DNA of 64,000 nucleotides from contig NZ_JAMXFD010000010.1 of the NCBI RefSeq assembly GCF_025370875.1, positions 115,050-179,049 of the forward strand. Direction: 5' to 3'. The notes under the pieces were generated by a model. That model was not told the DNA's origin. It saw only the letters and a list, made by a program, of their open reading frames with translations, and did no database searches. Below, one piece after another: positions 48,101 to 55,902 of the stretch. The DNA is from Laspinema palackyanum D2c (GTDB lineage Bacteria > Cyanobacteriota > Cyanobacteriia > Cyanobacteriales > Laspinemataceae). The translations under genes were made by a program, and so were the position numbers. Each line of letters starts with the position of its first letter. Position 1 is the stretch's first letter.

Positions 48101-51100
48101 GATAAGATCGGCCAAGTTAGCGCGTTGGTTCAAGAACTATCCGCACAGGAAGGCACGATTAAAATCGACTTGGGGAGTTACGAAGTCAATTTCGATGCCA
48201 GCAACCCAAATGCGGATCTGACACAAGCCGACACGACTACAACCCAACAAGCGAGTTCGCCAACCCAACAAGCTCAATCGAAAGCGGGTGGGGGCAAAAT
48301 TTCCCAGTTTCTCTCGGCGTTGCAAAACATCGAGGGGCTGAGTTTCCCGATTTTGAGCGATCCGGGAACGGCGATCGACCTGCTGTTGGGCAAACCGGAT
48401 GCCACCTTATTTGCCTACCAAATGCCGAAGCTAGACATAGACTTCGGATTTCATCGGGACTTTCCGCTATACAGCATCCTGGGAATCGGAATTAACGGTT
48501 ATGTTGGAGGCAACTTTAATGCACAGTCAAATCTGGGCTTTGGCTTTGATACTTACGGCCTAAATCAGTGGAAAAATTCCAGGTTTGATCTGGGAGATTC
48601 CTACAAAGTATTCGATGGTTTCTACGTCAGCGATCTTCAAAACGCAGATGGCACAGGGCCAGATGTGAACGAACTCAAACTCAATGCGAGTCTATACGCT
48701 GGCGCTAGTGCAAATTTTGCAATTGTCAAAGGATATCTAACTGGCGGCGTTCAGGGCACGGCAAAACTCGATCTGATTGACGTTGGCGAAGAAAACGGAA
48801 CCAGCGATGGCAAAATCCGAGGTTCGGAAATTATCTCCCGGATCCGTAACCCCCTGTCGATGTTTGAGGTGAATGGCAAGGTAGATGCCTTCCTAGATGC
48901 CGGAATCGATTACTGGACGTTGTGGTCCGGATGGGAAAATGCTTGGAAACAACGTCTGGGTACCTATACTCTAGCCGAGTTTCGCTTGGGTTCGGGTCCG
49001 ACTCGTCGCAGTCGCGCCATTGACGGCTACATTAGTGGTAGCACTGTCTTCTTCGATGCCAACTTTAACGGGGTGTGGGATGTAGAAGCCGAACCGTTTG
49101 GGATTACCAATCCCGATGGTACGTTCGATTTGATGGTCGAGTTGGAAAAATTCGACACCAATGGCAATGGCGAAATCGATGTCAGTGAAGGTAAGATCGT
49201 CATCGAAAACGGTATTGATGTCTCTACCTATTTACCACTGGTGACGCCTCTAGCTTCTACCTTTGATGCCACTGTGGTCACACCGCTAACCACTCTAATC
49301 GCGCAGTTAGTCGAACAAGGAATCGATCCCGCACAGGCGCAAGCGAAGGTGGAAGCGGCGTTGGGACTGCCTGCTGGAGTAGATCTGCAGAACTACGATC
49401 CCTTAGAGGCGATGACGAATGGGGATCCCAATGGTTTGACGGTGTTTGCCTCGATGATTCAGGTGCAAAACACGATCGTGCAGACGGCGAAGTTAATCGA
49501 GGGAGTGAGCAAGCTTTCCCTGACCCAGCTTGGCAATGCAGCAATAAAAGCGATCGCAAATCGCCTCAGTAGCGGCACTTCCGTAGACTTAACCCAACCA
49601 TCGGAAATCGAAGCCATTGTCAACTCGGCGATCGGATTCGTTGCGGAGGCAGAACCCACCCTCAACTCCTCCCAGGTTGCCACTGTTGCCTCGGCAGCGT
49701 CGCAAATCATGGCGTTAGGCAATCAACTGGTTGAGGAAATTACCAGCAGTGGAAAATCCTTGACCGATGCAGCCACCGACATCGCTCGCTTGCAATCTGT
49801 ATCAGTGGGTGAAATTGCCACGAGTTTGCCAGAACTTGCCGCCGGAACTGTTAGCGTGGAACAGTTCCTCGCGCAAAATACCCGGGAAGCGATCCAAGAG
49901 AAGATGGCGAATGCCTTCGCCAACAATCCCACCGTGCGTCCAGTGTTTGAGGCTCCTACCATTGAAGGTGTTATCCCCACTGACTTCACTAACTCCGAAC
50001 TCGGACCGTTGCTTCCCCAGGGGTTGCCTTCCAGCAGCGAGCCGCTTAACAGTGGAGACAACAACACTCTGGCGCAAAACGATCTCAATTTCAACCTGAA
50101 TCAGTTCATCCGGTTCTTCGATGCCGAATACTATCTGGCACAAAATACCGATGTGGCTGCTGCGGTGGAAAACGGCACATTCCGCAGTGCAGCAGAACAC
50201 TTCGGCGCATTTGGTTTCGCTGAAGGTCGCGCACCCAGCGAGCTATTTGGCGCTGAATACCTCTCACAAAACACCGATGTGGCAGAGGCCGTAACCAACG
50301 GCACGTTCCGCAGTGGGTTTGAACATTTTATCAAGTTCGGTTTTGCCGAAGGTCGTTTCCCCAGCGATGCCTTCAAAGATTTGGAGATGTTCTATCTGTG
50401 GAAAAACCCCGATGCTGCTACAGCGGTGGGTCAAGGCAGTTATGCGAACGGACTGGAACATTTGGTGGGTGTCGAGTTGGCGTCCGGTGGCAATACGCTC
50501 TCGACCTACGACGTTCTCTCACAAACCTTTGACTCGCAATACTATCTGACGCAAAACGCCGATGTTGCCGCAGCGGTGGAAAATGGGACGTTGAGCAGTG
50601 CGATGGAACACTTTCTCAATTCCGGGATGGTGGAGGGTCGCGCTCCGAGTATGGCCTATAGCGAAAGCTACTACCTCGCCAACCACGCGGATGTGGATGA
50701 CGCGGTGAAAAATGGCATCTTCGGCAGCGGGTACGAACATTATATGATGTACGGCATGACTGAAGGTCGCCTCGGTGGCGAGATGATGGGTTCTGCAACT
50801 CCGGATATGATTCTGGGGACGCGGGGATCGAATGCGATCGCAGGGATGGAAGGAGATGACATCCTGTTTGGCGATGCGGGTCACGATATTCTCACGGGAG
50901 TGAATGTCAATGCTGCCAATCCGGGAGTGGGTGAAATTGATCGCCTCATTGGAGATCGGGGTCGCGATACCTTCGTTCTCGGCGATGCCAACCGCACCTA
51001 CTACGATAGCGGAGTGGATGCCGAGACGGGACTGAACGATTTTGCAGCGATCGCCGATTTTGCGATCGGGGAAGATACGATCCAGTTACACGGTTCGGCT

Positions 51101-51247
51101 GCTAATTATTACCTTGCTGCTTCCCCAGAGGAAATGTTTGCGGGAACTGCGATTTACCGCAAAGAAGGCGATCGCGAAGATTTAGTTGCGATCGTTCAGG
51201 ATGTTTCTGACCTGAATTTGCAGTCGGATTACTTCAGTTTCGTGTAA
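42161..51247 (+). CDS. Giant secreted DUF4347/SBBP/Calx-beta/RTX-like protein
   Basis: 3028 residues from the ATG at 42161 (an in-frame TTG lies one codon upstream; AAGGAC is about 11 bases before). DUF4347 spans ~18-208 (IVVLDAAVENW, HILSHGQPG, ILIYGCNVAA). Seven ~56-residue SBBP propeller repeats follow (~213-606; QWV.QFGSSG.D..NGI..DSAGNLYVTG). Then four Calx-beta modules alternate with five SNWN.PQTVTV modules (~606-1612). Next is a helical then beta-rich region with EF-hand-like loops (DQNRDGKVTLVE ~1950; FDTNGNGEIDVSEG ~2330). A DANFNGVWD domain lies at ~2286-2450, then five repeats of the FDAEYYLAQNTDVAAAVENG type (~2653-2876), and a C-terminal RTX-like segment (GMEGDDILFGDAGHDILTG). 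No signal peptide; the C-terminus suggests type I secretion. Probably a cell-surface or extracellular adhesin, Ca-binding. Confidence 0.9.
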   Translation: MNALEMTQIVVDTSATTSQNPSIVVLDAAVENWESLAAGVLPGTEIVVLHPHQDGVAQITELLATRSNIDALHILSHGQPGCLFLGSTRLATDTLDTYSPLLHQWRNALTPDADILIYGCNVAACSTEDAMNRLSTGATSSSVNISAICGSPFLHRLHELTGANIAASANRTGSTALGGDWELEVHTGEIKTALAFAPEVMRGYAAVLTRAPEWIEQFGSSSNDRASDIAVDSAGNIYLSGYTEGSLGGTNAGGRDSWVAKYNSNGTQQWVKQFGSSGSDVSNGITVDSAGNVYLTGGASGQLLYGNAGTYQGGEDAYIAKYNNSGNVQWVEMWGTPNYENAKGITIGSGGNLYLTGSTDGDWDGTNAGATDAWIGSYNTSGYQQWVRQFGSSGYDGANGITSDSAGNLYVTGDTDGNLGGTHAGATDAWIAKYDSNGNQQWVRQFGSSGYDGSNGITSDSAGNLYVTGYTDGNLGGTHAGGQDIWIAKYDSNGNQQWIKQFGSSGSDRSDGIAVDSAGNLYVTGYTDGNLDGTNAGLGDAWVAKYDSSGTQQWIKQFGSDHVDNSFDITVDSAGNPYVAGDTRGTLDGSNVGWYDAWVSKLSPVVSITPGTAPSEIGPTTSTFNLTRSEPAPTGGITVNYSVGGTATNATDYDALSGSAFIPEGSTTTTINLVPIDDEIDDENETVQLTLSPGTGYATSAANNSASLTIADNDTAGVIIAETGSNTAASEDGATDTYSIKLATEPTASVNINVTPNAQTDLGSGAGTPVTLTFDSSNWNVAQTVTVAAIDDTAVEYDHTSTIAHSVTSTDANYNGLTVTDVTVSLTDNDWPTVSIAPGTNPDETSATPGHFQITLSDPAPLGGITLNYTVAGTATSASDYTTLSGSLFIAEGETSASIQVVPTDDAIADPGETVEVTLNAGTHYNVNATNNTASVTVTDNDTAGVTVSAMNGNTSEAGDSASFDVVLDTQPTADVTVNLVSGNTGEGIVSVPSLTFTPSNWNVPQTVTVTGVDDAVADGNITYTIQTTVTSTDSIYSSINPNDVSVTNIDNDTPNILVTQSSGSTAVTEGGTTDTYQFVLTSAPTANVNITITPDAQTDLGNGAGTAVTRTFTSTNWNTPQTVTVTAADDTAVEYAHTSTISHSVTSTDANYNGMAVSNITANVTDNDLPKVNVAAGNNASEANTSSGQWTLTLSDAAPTGGMTVNYSVAGTATSGTDYTALSGSVFIPAGATTANINVTPLDDAIDEPDETVKLTVATGTGYNLGTTSEATISLVDNDTAGAKLTQSNNSTNVAESGTTDTYEIVLLSQPTQDVSITVNPDSQTRVVGATSLTFTPNNWNVAQTVTVGAIDDTAVEYPHSGTISHSISSSDANYNGISLSPVTANIADNDWPNLGIAPGSNPQEQSATTGNFMLTLSDPAPAEGIRVSYSFRGNATSGTDYNNLSGSAFIPAGATSANINLVPVDDFVDEDDESIEVSLNPGSNHNIGSSGTAIAYVIDNDTAGMRIVESGSGTEVSEGGSPDTYTVVLSSQPTADVRIDFSTDDNLKPIGALTFSASNWNVPQTVSVSAVADNELQGDRTSAIAHTVSSTDAKYNGITLPNINAYIRDPDLTKTKEGLATGFDLIENLLDAQLSQLRLPVVNKSLQDILTSDFADKLRTDVLGAINDALDGGADDLAKTLQEKLSFVFSEVEIDPEITAKEGKFKITGKNSIDLATIPLNGSIGLPALGIQAQGSADSAFEYQLSLGFGYHKDYGFYLDTENTELVFNLGLGLSDDFKATGTAGFLQLDLENNADDPTNIGAEFKVKLQDVEPLNQSGDDGERLTFSELKGSYNLSDLFAVSLDTKANLGLKAVTSIEGSSTIPSFNFDLKAEFPVLKYEDGQWSGPQKPTLAFNNMQLDLGTFVTDFAKPILTNVNKVVDPARPVISTLNKDVTVLSRIDALRNMFDQNRDGKVTLVEAGATLARKQVDTRFLDALDKIGQVSALVQELSAQEGTIKIDLGSYEVNFDASNPNADLTQADTTTTQQASSPTQQAQSKAGGGKISQFLSALQNIEGLSFPILSDPGTAIDLLLGKPDATLFAYQMPKLDIDFGFHRDFPLYSILGIGINGYVGGNFNAQSNLGFGFDTYGLNQWKNSRFDLGDSYKVFDGFYVSDLQNADGTGPDVNELKLNASLYAGASANFAIVKGYLTGGVQGTAKLDLIDVGEENGTSDGKIRGSEIISRIRNPLSMFEVNGKVDAFLDAGIDYWTLWSGWENAWKQRLGTYTLAEFRLGSGPTRRSRAIDGYISGSTVFFDANFNGVWDVEAEPFGITNPDGTFDLMVELEKFDTNGNGEIDVSEGKIVIENGIDVSTYLPLVTPLASTFDATVVTPLTTLIAQLVEQGIDPAQAQAKVEAALGLPAGVDLQNYDPLEAMTNGDPNGLTVFASMIQVQNTIVQTAKLIEGVSKLSLTQLGNAAIKAIANRLSSGTSVDLTQPSEIEAIVNSAIGFVAEAEPTLNSSQVATVASAASQIMALGNQLVEEITSSGKSLTDAATDIARLQSVSVGEIATSLPELAAGTVSVEQFLAQNTREAIQEKMANAFANNPTVRPVFEAPTIEGVIPTDFTNSELGPLLPQGLPSSSEPLNSGDNNTLAQNDLNFNLNQFIRFFDAEYYLAQNTDVAAAVENGTFRSAAEHFGAFGFAEGRAPSELFGAEYLSQNTDVAEAVTNGTFRSGFEHFIKFGFAEGRFPSDAFKDLEMFYLWKNPDAATAVGQGSYANGLEHLVGVELASGGNTLSTYDVLSQTFDSQYYLTQNADVAAAVENGTLSSAMEHFLNSGMVEGRAPSMAYSESYYLANHADVDDAVKNGIFGSGYEHYMMYGMTEGRLGGEMMGSATPDMILGTRGSNAIAGMEGDDILFGDAGHDILTGVNVNAANPGVGEIDRLIGDRGRDTFVLGDANRTYYDSGVDAETGLNDFAAIADFAIGEDTIQLHGSAANYYLAASPEEMFAGTAIYRKEGDREDLVAIVQDVSDLNLQSDYFSFV
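42541..42612. repeat. Interspersed repeat copy inside the DUF4347 domain
   Basis: GAAGACGCGATGAATCGCCT followed by CTCTACAGGAGCCACCTCCT and CATCCGTGAAC. It aligns with the non-coding copy at 41550-41610 (TCTCTACA, GA, CAC and TCATCCGT shared) and interrupts DUF4347 right after GCNVAA without breaking the frame. A second small inverted repeat, GAGCCAC/GTGGCTC, lies within it. Confidence 0.6.
43319..43654 (+). repeat. 168-bp tandem duplication in the SBBP region
   Basis: Units 43319-43486 and 43487-43654 encode propeller repeats 4 and 5 and are nearly identical in DNA, including synonymous positions, for most of their length. They diverge more towards the end of each unit. This indicates a recent duplication or gene conversion. 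Confidence 0.85.
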
Positions 51248-51332
51248 TTGAATTGGCGGGGTTGACGCCTATGAGTTCAACACCCTACGATTAATCCCAA
51301 TTTTCTCCAAGCTTGATGGAGATGTTTAACCT

Positions 51333-51361
51333 GTAAGGACACGGCAGTGCCGTGTCCTTAC
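51333..51361. terminator. Perfect palindrome after the giant gene
   Basis: Arms GTAAGGACACGGCA/TGCCGTGTCCTTAC around a single G, 14-bp stem, about 85 bases after the stop, followed by GTTTGAG. It may be a terminator-like hairpin or an interspersed palindrome. Confidence 0.5.
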
Positions 51362-51432
51362 GTTTGAGTCCTATCATTTTATGACATAAAACCCTTTTTA
51401 TGCTAATCTTTTTAGACAACTCAGGATAATTT

Positions 51433-51957
51433 ATGGGCGCATTTAGAGCTTATTTTTACACGGGATTAGCTGCATTATTATTAATCATGCTCGTTCAGAA
51501 ACATTTCACTAAACCACCCGAATGTAATCGCACCTTTTGCTTTGGTCGGGGAGTCTCCAAAGCGACCAAAATTTGGGGTTTATCCCAACCACAATTCTTG
51601 CACCACCGACCTTGTGGGGCCACCGGACCGATTCGAGAACGGGCTGATAGACCCATGCTTGTCCTAGATCATCGCTTATCCGAATGTCCAGAAGGTTCGA
51701 TTCGATTAGGCCCATCTGAACTCTCGGCTACTGTAGTTCATCAACTAAAAAAAGAGATAAACCAAGGGTTAAAATTCAACTCGTTGATGGAATTAGAAAC
51801 CAAACTTGGAGAACCCAAATGTGACTATGCCTTACCCGAGGGGGGAATGCGATCGCGCTATTTAATTGATAATGGCGGTGGCATCCAAGCCACCGAAAAA
51901 GATGGACGAGTCCAGATTGAATTTTCCGGCATGGGATTCCCTGGACTCTCGCGGTAA
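51433..51957 (+). CDS. Hypothetical membrane-anchored protein
   Basis: 174 residues with one N-terminal hydrophobic segment (residues ~6-20, YFYTGLAALLLIMLV), serving as an anchor or uncleaved signal. The rest is soluble and outside the membrane if the positive-inside rule holds. Five cysteines (PPECNRTFCFGRG, HRPCG, SECPEG, KCDYA) might form disulphides. The C-terminal half (LGPSELSATVVHQLKKEINQ, SLMELETKLGEPKC, EKDGRVQIEFSG) looks like a small alpha/beta domain with a faint resemblance to SmpA/OmlA-type folds; not enough to assign. Codon use is like the neighbours. Confidence 0.68.
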   Translation: MGAFRAYFYTGLAALLLIMLVQKHFTKPPECNRTFCFGRGVSKATKIWGLSQPQFLHHRPCGATGPIRERADRPMLVLDHRLSECPEGSIRLGPSELSATVVHQLKKEINQGLKFNSLMELETKLGEPKCDYALPEGGMRSRYLIDNGGGIQATEKDGRVQIEFSGMGFPGLSR

Positions 51958-52057
51958 TTCGCAAACTTAAACTCATAAAATCTGCCTTTCAACACTGCTT
52001 TTTGTGAGGTGTCTCAGAACTGTCAAACACTTGGAATCAATCGAGATTTTGTCCAGA

Positions 52058-53863
52058 TTATTTCAACTTAAATTCATCAAATTTAACCACCGGCGCATTC
52101 GGATTTTTGACATCAAAACGGTAGCTGCTGACCATCCCTGTACGGGTCTCGAAAATACTAAACGCCGAGATATCATTACTGGCAAGATAGGGTAACGGTT
52201 GACCCTGGTCATCCAAAAGGGGAGAAAGGGTGGGAATCACCGGATCCAAGCCATTGGGATTGCCGATCGCTGTATAGGTTTCTTGATAATTTTCCGGCAC
52301 TTCGCGGGGATTATTCTCGTCATGCGCCCCATAACTGTTCCCCACATTAGAGGATTCCAAAAAGTGCATTCCACTGGGACTGACGAAGCGATTCCATAAG
52401 TGAGAATGTCCGTAAAATACCAACTGGACTCCGGCAGATTCCAATAAGGGTACAACATCCCGAATAATATAATCTTGGTCTTTGGGATATTCATAGCGCA
52501 CGGTGATCCGCCCAATTTCATCAGATTCTAACCGTTTCACTGGGTCCGTATAAGCCGGAACGACATTTCCCCCGAGGGAATGGGGGGGATGATGAAACAT
52601 GACAATTTTATATTTAGCTTCTGTAAACTCTGGACTGGCTAACTCTTGTTCCAGCCATTGATATTGCCGACTTCCTGGAGTAATGGGTTCAAAAATATGT
52701 TGTCCGTATCCCCATTTTTCCGGTTGAGTTAAATCTTCTGCCCGTTCTCGATATCGACCTTTGGTTGTAGGATCGAGACTGGGATAGCGCCAGATATTCG
52801 TGATATATAAAACAACTAATCGCACATCGCCGAAGGTGACGGCGTAATAATTTTTGCCTTCAGGATTGGGGAGGTTAAAGATTTCATTAAAGGTTGTGGT
52901 ATTAAAGGAGTTGTCAATCAACCAGCGATCGCGCAATACCGGAGACTCTTCGGGATTGATTTCTTTAACCTTTTCCTCGTAAAGGCGACGGGCTACCTCC
53001 CGGGGAAAGGCATCGATAAACTGGTCATCTAAGTCTTTTTCTGGAGAAAACCGCCCCATCACTTCATGATTGCCGACCGTAGGAAATAGGGGCGCGTGTT
53101 GAATAATTTGACCCCCGGTATAAAGATGAGTTCCGGACTCTGATTTAAAGTTATACTGAGCGCGACCTTGTAGGACGGGAAAGAAGGCATTTCCCCGATT
53201 GTCATCAAACCATTCCGAAGCGCGATCGGCAACATTGATTAAATCACCGGCATGAAACACCGCATCAACTCGCCCAACTGTTTCCACAACTTTCTGTAAA
53301 TTAGCCGCAGTCATCGGCTTTAACTGATAATCGGAAGTGAGCAAAATTTTCAAATCGCTACCCGGTTCGGGGTTGGCTGCCAGGGTGAAGCGATCGCTCT
53401 TAATTTCTACCTGATCCTCCCGCACACTCGTCACCGAATAGGGGACTCGCACTCCTGGGGTTAATCCGGTAATCTCCGCTTCATGCCGCCAAATCTCTCG
53501 GACTGTCGGATTCGGATACACTGATCCGTCTTCGGTTTGACTCCCGAGGTGCGATCGCCCGTCCTCCTGAGTCCGACTCAGTTTCATCGTAGTCGCCCCC
53601 ACCAGGTTCTCCCCCTTTTCCCCATATTCGACCCGATGCTCAATCCCAGCAAACTCCGTAAACCACAGGACCCGAACAGAATTGGCGGTGGGAACTTGCA
53701 GAAACGGATCCGTTAAAAGTTGGGGGGGAAATACCATGACACTCAACCCAGGTGACAAGAAGATCAGACAGAGGGAACAGAAAAAGAGCAGAATCAACAA
53801 CCCGAGTTTGCGGGGGGTGTTGAGCGCAGATTTGAACGCTTCGGGTGGGGGAGTCAGTATCAT
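52058..53863 (-). CDS. Metallophosphoesterase with purple-acid-phosphatase-like N-domain
   Basis: 601 residues. An N-terminal membrane or signal segment (~20-43, LGLLILLFFCSLCLIFLSPG) is followed by a fibronectin-like domain (~55-165; QVPTANSVRVLWFTEFAGIE) as in purple acid phosphatases, then a calcineurin-like catalytic domain: ILLTSDYQ, VFHAGDLINV, PTVGNHEVMG, IVMFHHPPHS and FYGHSHLWNR. These are the metal-binding blocks I-V; the first block has DYQ rather than the usual DxH. It probably acts outside the cytoplasm on phosphate esters; the substrate is unknown. Convergent with the 51433 gene, with 100 bp between. Confidence 0.88.
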   Translation of the reverse strand: MILTPPPEAFKSALNTPRKLGLLILLFFCSLCLIFLSPGLSVMVFPPQLLTDPFLQVPTANSVRVLWFTEFAGIEHRVEYGEKGENLVGATTMKLSRTQEDGRSHLGSQTEDGSVYPNPTVREIWRHEAEITGLTPGVRVPYSVTSVREDQVEIKSDRFTLAANPEPGSDLKILLTSDYQLKPMTAANLQKVVETVGRVDAVFHAGDLINVADRASEWFDDNRGNAFFPVLQGRAQYNFKSESGTHLYTGGQIIQHAPLFPTVGNHEVMGRFSPEKDLDDQFIDAFPREVARRLYEEKVKEINPEESPVLRDRWLIDNSFNTTTFNEIFNLPNPEGKNYYAVTFGDVRLVVLYITNIWRYPSLDPTTKGRYRERAEDLTQPEKWGYGQHIFEPITPGSRQYQWLEQELASPEFTEAKYKIVMFHHPPHSLGGNVVPAYTDPVKRLESDEIGRITVRYEYPKDQDYIIRDVVPLLESAGVQLVFYGHSHLWNRFVSPSGMHFLESSNVGNSYGAHDENNPREVPENYQETYTAIGNPNGLDPVIPTLSPLLDDQGQPLPYLASNDISAFSIFETRTGMVSSYRFDVKNPNAPVVKFDEFKLK

Positions 53864-54112
53864 AGAGGTTCGCCCAGTCTAGAAGAATCTTTAAGCCATA
53901 GTAACAGGCTGTCTAACCCATCCACCGAAGACCCTTAAATAAACGCGCGATCGCCCCGAGGGTTGTCTCCATTTGACGGGAATCAGGCTTCTGGGAATCG
54001 GAAACTCTCAGTTTTTCGTTGAATGAACACCCAAATTCTACCCCCTGGACTTTGACAAGGTGCGATCGCCACGAAACAATAAACCACTAAATACCATAAA
54101 CCAGAGGAAAAC

Positions 54113-54859
54113 ATGAGTCAGTTTTTATTCATAACCGATTTAGATCATACTTATGTCGGTGACGATGCAGCCTTGGCAATCCTTCAGGAAGCACTCAGTC
54201 AGCATCGCCAAACCTATGGAACGAAAATTGTCTATTCCACCGGGCGATCGCCTGCACTGTACCAGGAACTCCAACAAGAAAAGCAACTCATCCAACCGGA
54301 TGCCTTAGTTACCTCCGTTGGCACCGAAATCTATACCAATGGCATGGAAGCGTATGACTCCGAATGGGCGGATATTCTCTCGGACGGGTGGGACCGCGAT
54401 CGCATTCTGGCAACTGCCGGTCATTTTTCTGACTTAGTGTCCCAACCAGACTCGGAACAGCGCCCTTTTAAAGTCAGTTATTTCCTTTCCGAGGATGTCG
54501 CCCCTGATTTACTCCCCCGGTTAGAATCTGCCTTAAAAGACCGCTCATTAGAGGTGCGTTTGATTTACAGTGGCGGCAAAGACCTGGATATTTTACCCAT
54601 CAGGGGAAATAAAGGGTTAGCCATGCAATTTATCCGCAACCGCTACGGCATGGAACCAGAACAAACCGTTGCCTGTGGGGACTCGGGGAATGATATCGCC
54701 CTGTTTGAAGTAGGGGAAGAACGGGGGATCATCGTTGGAAATGCCCAACCCGAGTTGCGAACCTGGTATGAAGAACATCGCCAGGATAGTCTTTATTTTG
54801 CCCAAGCATCCTGTGCTGGTGGTATATTAGAAGGCTTAAAACATTTTCAGTTCTTGTAA
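54113..54859 (+). CDS. spp: Sucrose-phosphate phosphatase (HAD family)
   Basis: Removes phosphate from sucrose-6-phosphate, the last step of sucrose synthesis. 248 residues, the normal size for cyanobacterial SPP. HAD motif I is FLFITDLDHTYVGDD (nucleophile Asp9, acid Asp11), motif II is YSTGRS, the K-motif lies near RGNKGLAM, and motif IV is ACGDSGNDIALF. The cap region with TSVGTEIYTNG and GWDRDRI matches the S6PP family. AGAGGA lies eight bases upstream of the ATG. Sucrose is a compatible solute in cyanobacteria. It is followed by a 15-bp stem hairpin and ruvA. Confidence 0.93.
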   Translation: MSQFLFITDLDHTYVGDDAALAILQEALSQHRQTYGTKIVYSTGRSPALYQELQQEKQLIQPDALVTSVGTEIYTNGMEAYDSEWADILSDGWDRDRILATAGHFSDLVSQPDSEQRPFKVSYFLSEDVAPDLLPRLESALKDRSLEVRLIYSGGKDLDILPIRGNKGLAMQFIRNRYGMEPEQTVACGDSGNDIALFEVGEERGIIVGNAQPELRTWYEEHRQDSLYFAQASCAGGILEGLKHFQFL

Positions 54860-54866
54860 ACTCAAG

Positions 54867-54914
54867 GGTTGAGGGTAGAGGAGCGATCGCCCTTGAACCC
54901 CTCCACCCTCAACC
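54867..54914 (+). terminator. Hairpin between spp and ruvA
   Basis: GGTTGAGGGTAGAGG pairs with CCTCCACCCTCAACC (15 bp, one G-U) across an 18-base loop holding AGCGATCGC. It starts eight bases after the spp stop. No T-tract. Confidence 0.5.
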
Positions 54915-54962
54915 GAGACCCTGGAATCAGACCGCAACCGCATCACAAGGATACCTAATGGC

Positions 54963-55592
54963 ATGATCGGCTATCTCAAAGGCACTGTGGCAGGGGTTCA
55001 AAAAAATACGGGCAATCGGGTTTTCCTAACTTTAGAGGTGAATGGGGTGGGGTATGACTTGCAAATTAGTCCTCGGACGATTCGCCAGTTACCGGCAGTC
55101 GGAGAAACTTTGCAGATGTTTACCCATCTCCAGGTTCGCGAGGACCAGATGGTGCTCTATGGGTTTGCGTCTCATGCGGAACGGGAATTATTTCGGCAAT
55201 TAATTGCCGTGAGTGGGATTGGGACTCAGTTGGCGATCGCCCTGTTGGATACCCTAGAGTTGAACGAATTGGTCCAGGCGATCGTCACCAGTAATACCGC
55301 CATCCTCGCTAAAGCGCCAGGGGTGGGGAAAAAGACTGCGGAACGGATTTCCCTAGAACTGAGAACCAAACTGGCGCAATGGCGGAAGGAATCCGGGGTG
55401 AGTGCGACTCCAGCAATGGGAGTCAAACCGGCATTGCAAGAGGATGTAGAGATGACGTTGCTGGCGATCGGATATAGCAGTAGCGAAGTCATGGAATCTT
55501 TATCGGCGATCGCTCAAAGTGGCCAATTATCCAACGAGGACCCGGTAGAAGAGTGGATCCGACAGGCGATCGCCTGGTTAGCCTCCCAATAA
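54963..55592 (+). CDS. ruvA: Holliday junction branch-migration protein RuvA
   Basis: 209 residues. The N-terminal OB fold opens MIGYLKGTVAGVQKNTGNRV, with LEVNGVGYDLQ. The two helix-hairpin-helix motifs are VSGIGTQLAIALLDTL and APGVGKKTAERISLEL. Domain III is at the C-terminus (DVEMTLLAIGYSSSEVMESL). RuvA binds four-way junctions as a tetramer and loads the RuvB motor. ruvB is not next to it, as is usual in cyanobacteria. An overlapping ATG just upstream (54959) is out of frame and terminates at once. Confidence 0.96.
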   Translation: MIGYLKGTVAGVQKNTGNRVFLTLEVNGVGYDLQISPRTIRQLPAVGETLQMFTHLQVREDQMVLYGFASHAERELFRQLIAVSGIGTQLAIALLDTLELNELVQAIVTSNTAILAKAPGVGKKTAERISLELRTKLAQWRKESGVSATPAMGVKPALQEDVEMTLLAIGYSSSEVMESLSAIAQSGQLSNEDPVEEWIRQAIAWLASQ

Positions 55593-55613
55593 CGCCCCCC
55601 ATCCCCCCCATCC

Positions 55614-55814
55614 CTTACAGCAGTAGGTTCCTCGTGACGTGGCTCTGCCGCGTCATGCACTCTGGAGGCTCTGCCTCCAGTCCCTAGGGCTAATCGCTGC
55701 TTATTGTACCTGTCACGGCTTCAACTCGTCATCAGAGGAGCAGGCGGCAGAGCCGCCCATAGTGCGTGACGCGCTTAAGCCACGTCACGAGAAAAAAAAA
55801 CCTACTCTTGTAAG
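55614..55814. mobile_element. MITE-like element with ~35-bp terminal inverted repeats
   Basis: The left end CTTACAGCAGTAGGTT...CTCGTGACGTGG is mirrored at the right end by CCACGTCACGAG...AACCTACTCTTGTAAG (arms differ by two bases in the outer 16 and by an A-tract). Inside lie perfect stems CTGGAGGC/GCCTCCAG and GGCGGC/GCCGCC. It has no ORF, so it would need a transposase in trans. Flanks carry CCCCCCATC on both sides (55604-55612, 55815-55823), a possible 9-bp target duplication, though this simple sequence is common here. Confidence 0.72.
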
Positions 55815-55902
55815 CCCCCCATCTCCCCCCAATCTTCCCCATCTCCCAAAGTCATGTTAAGATTGTGAATTGCCGCGTTTATAGTAGTAAAGCCAAAAAG
55901 CA

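Noticed and set aside
55639..55860. 73-codon frame between ruvA and rpsO
   Set aside because: It lies mostly inside the MITE-like inverted-repeat element and ends in low-complexity sequence.
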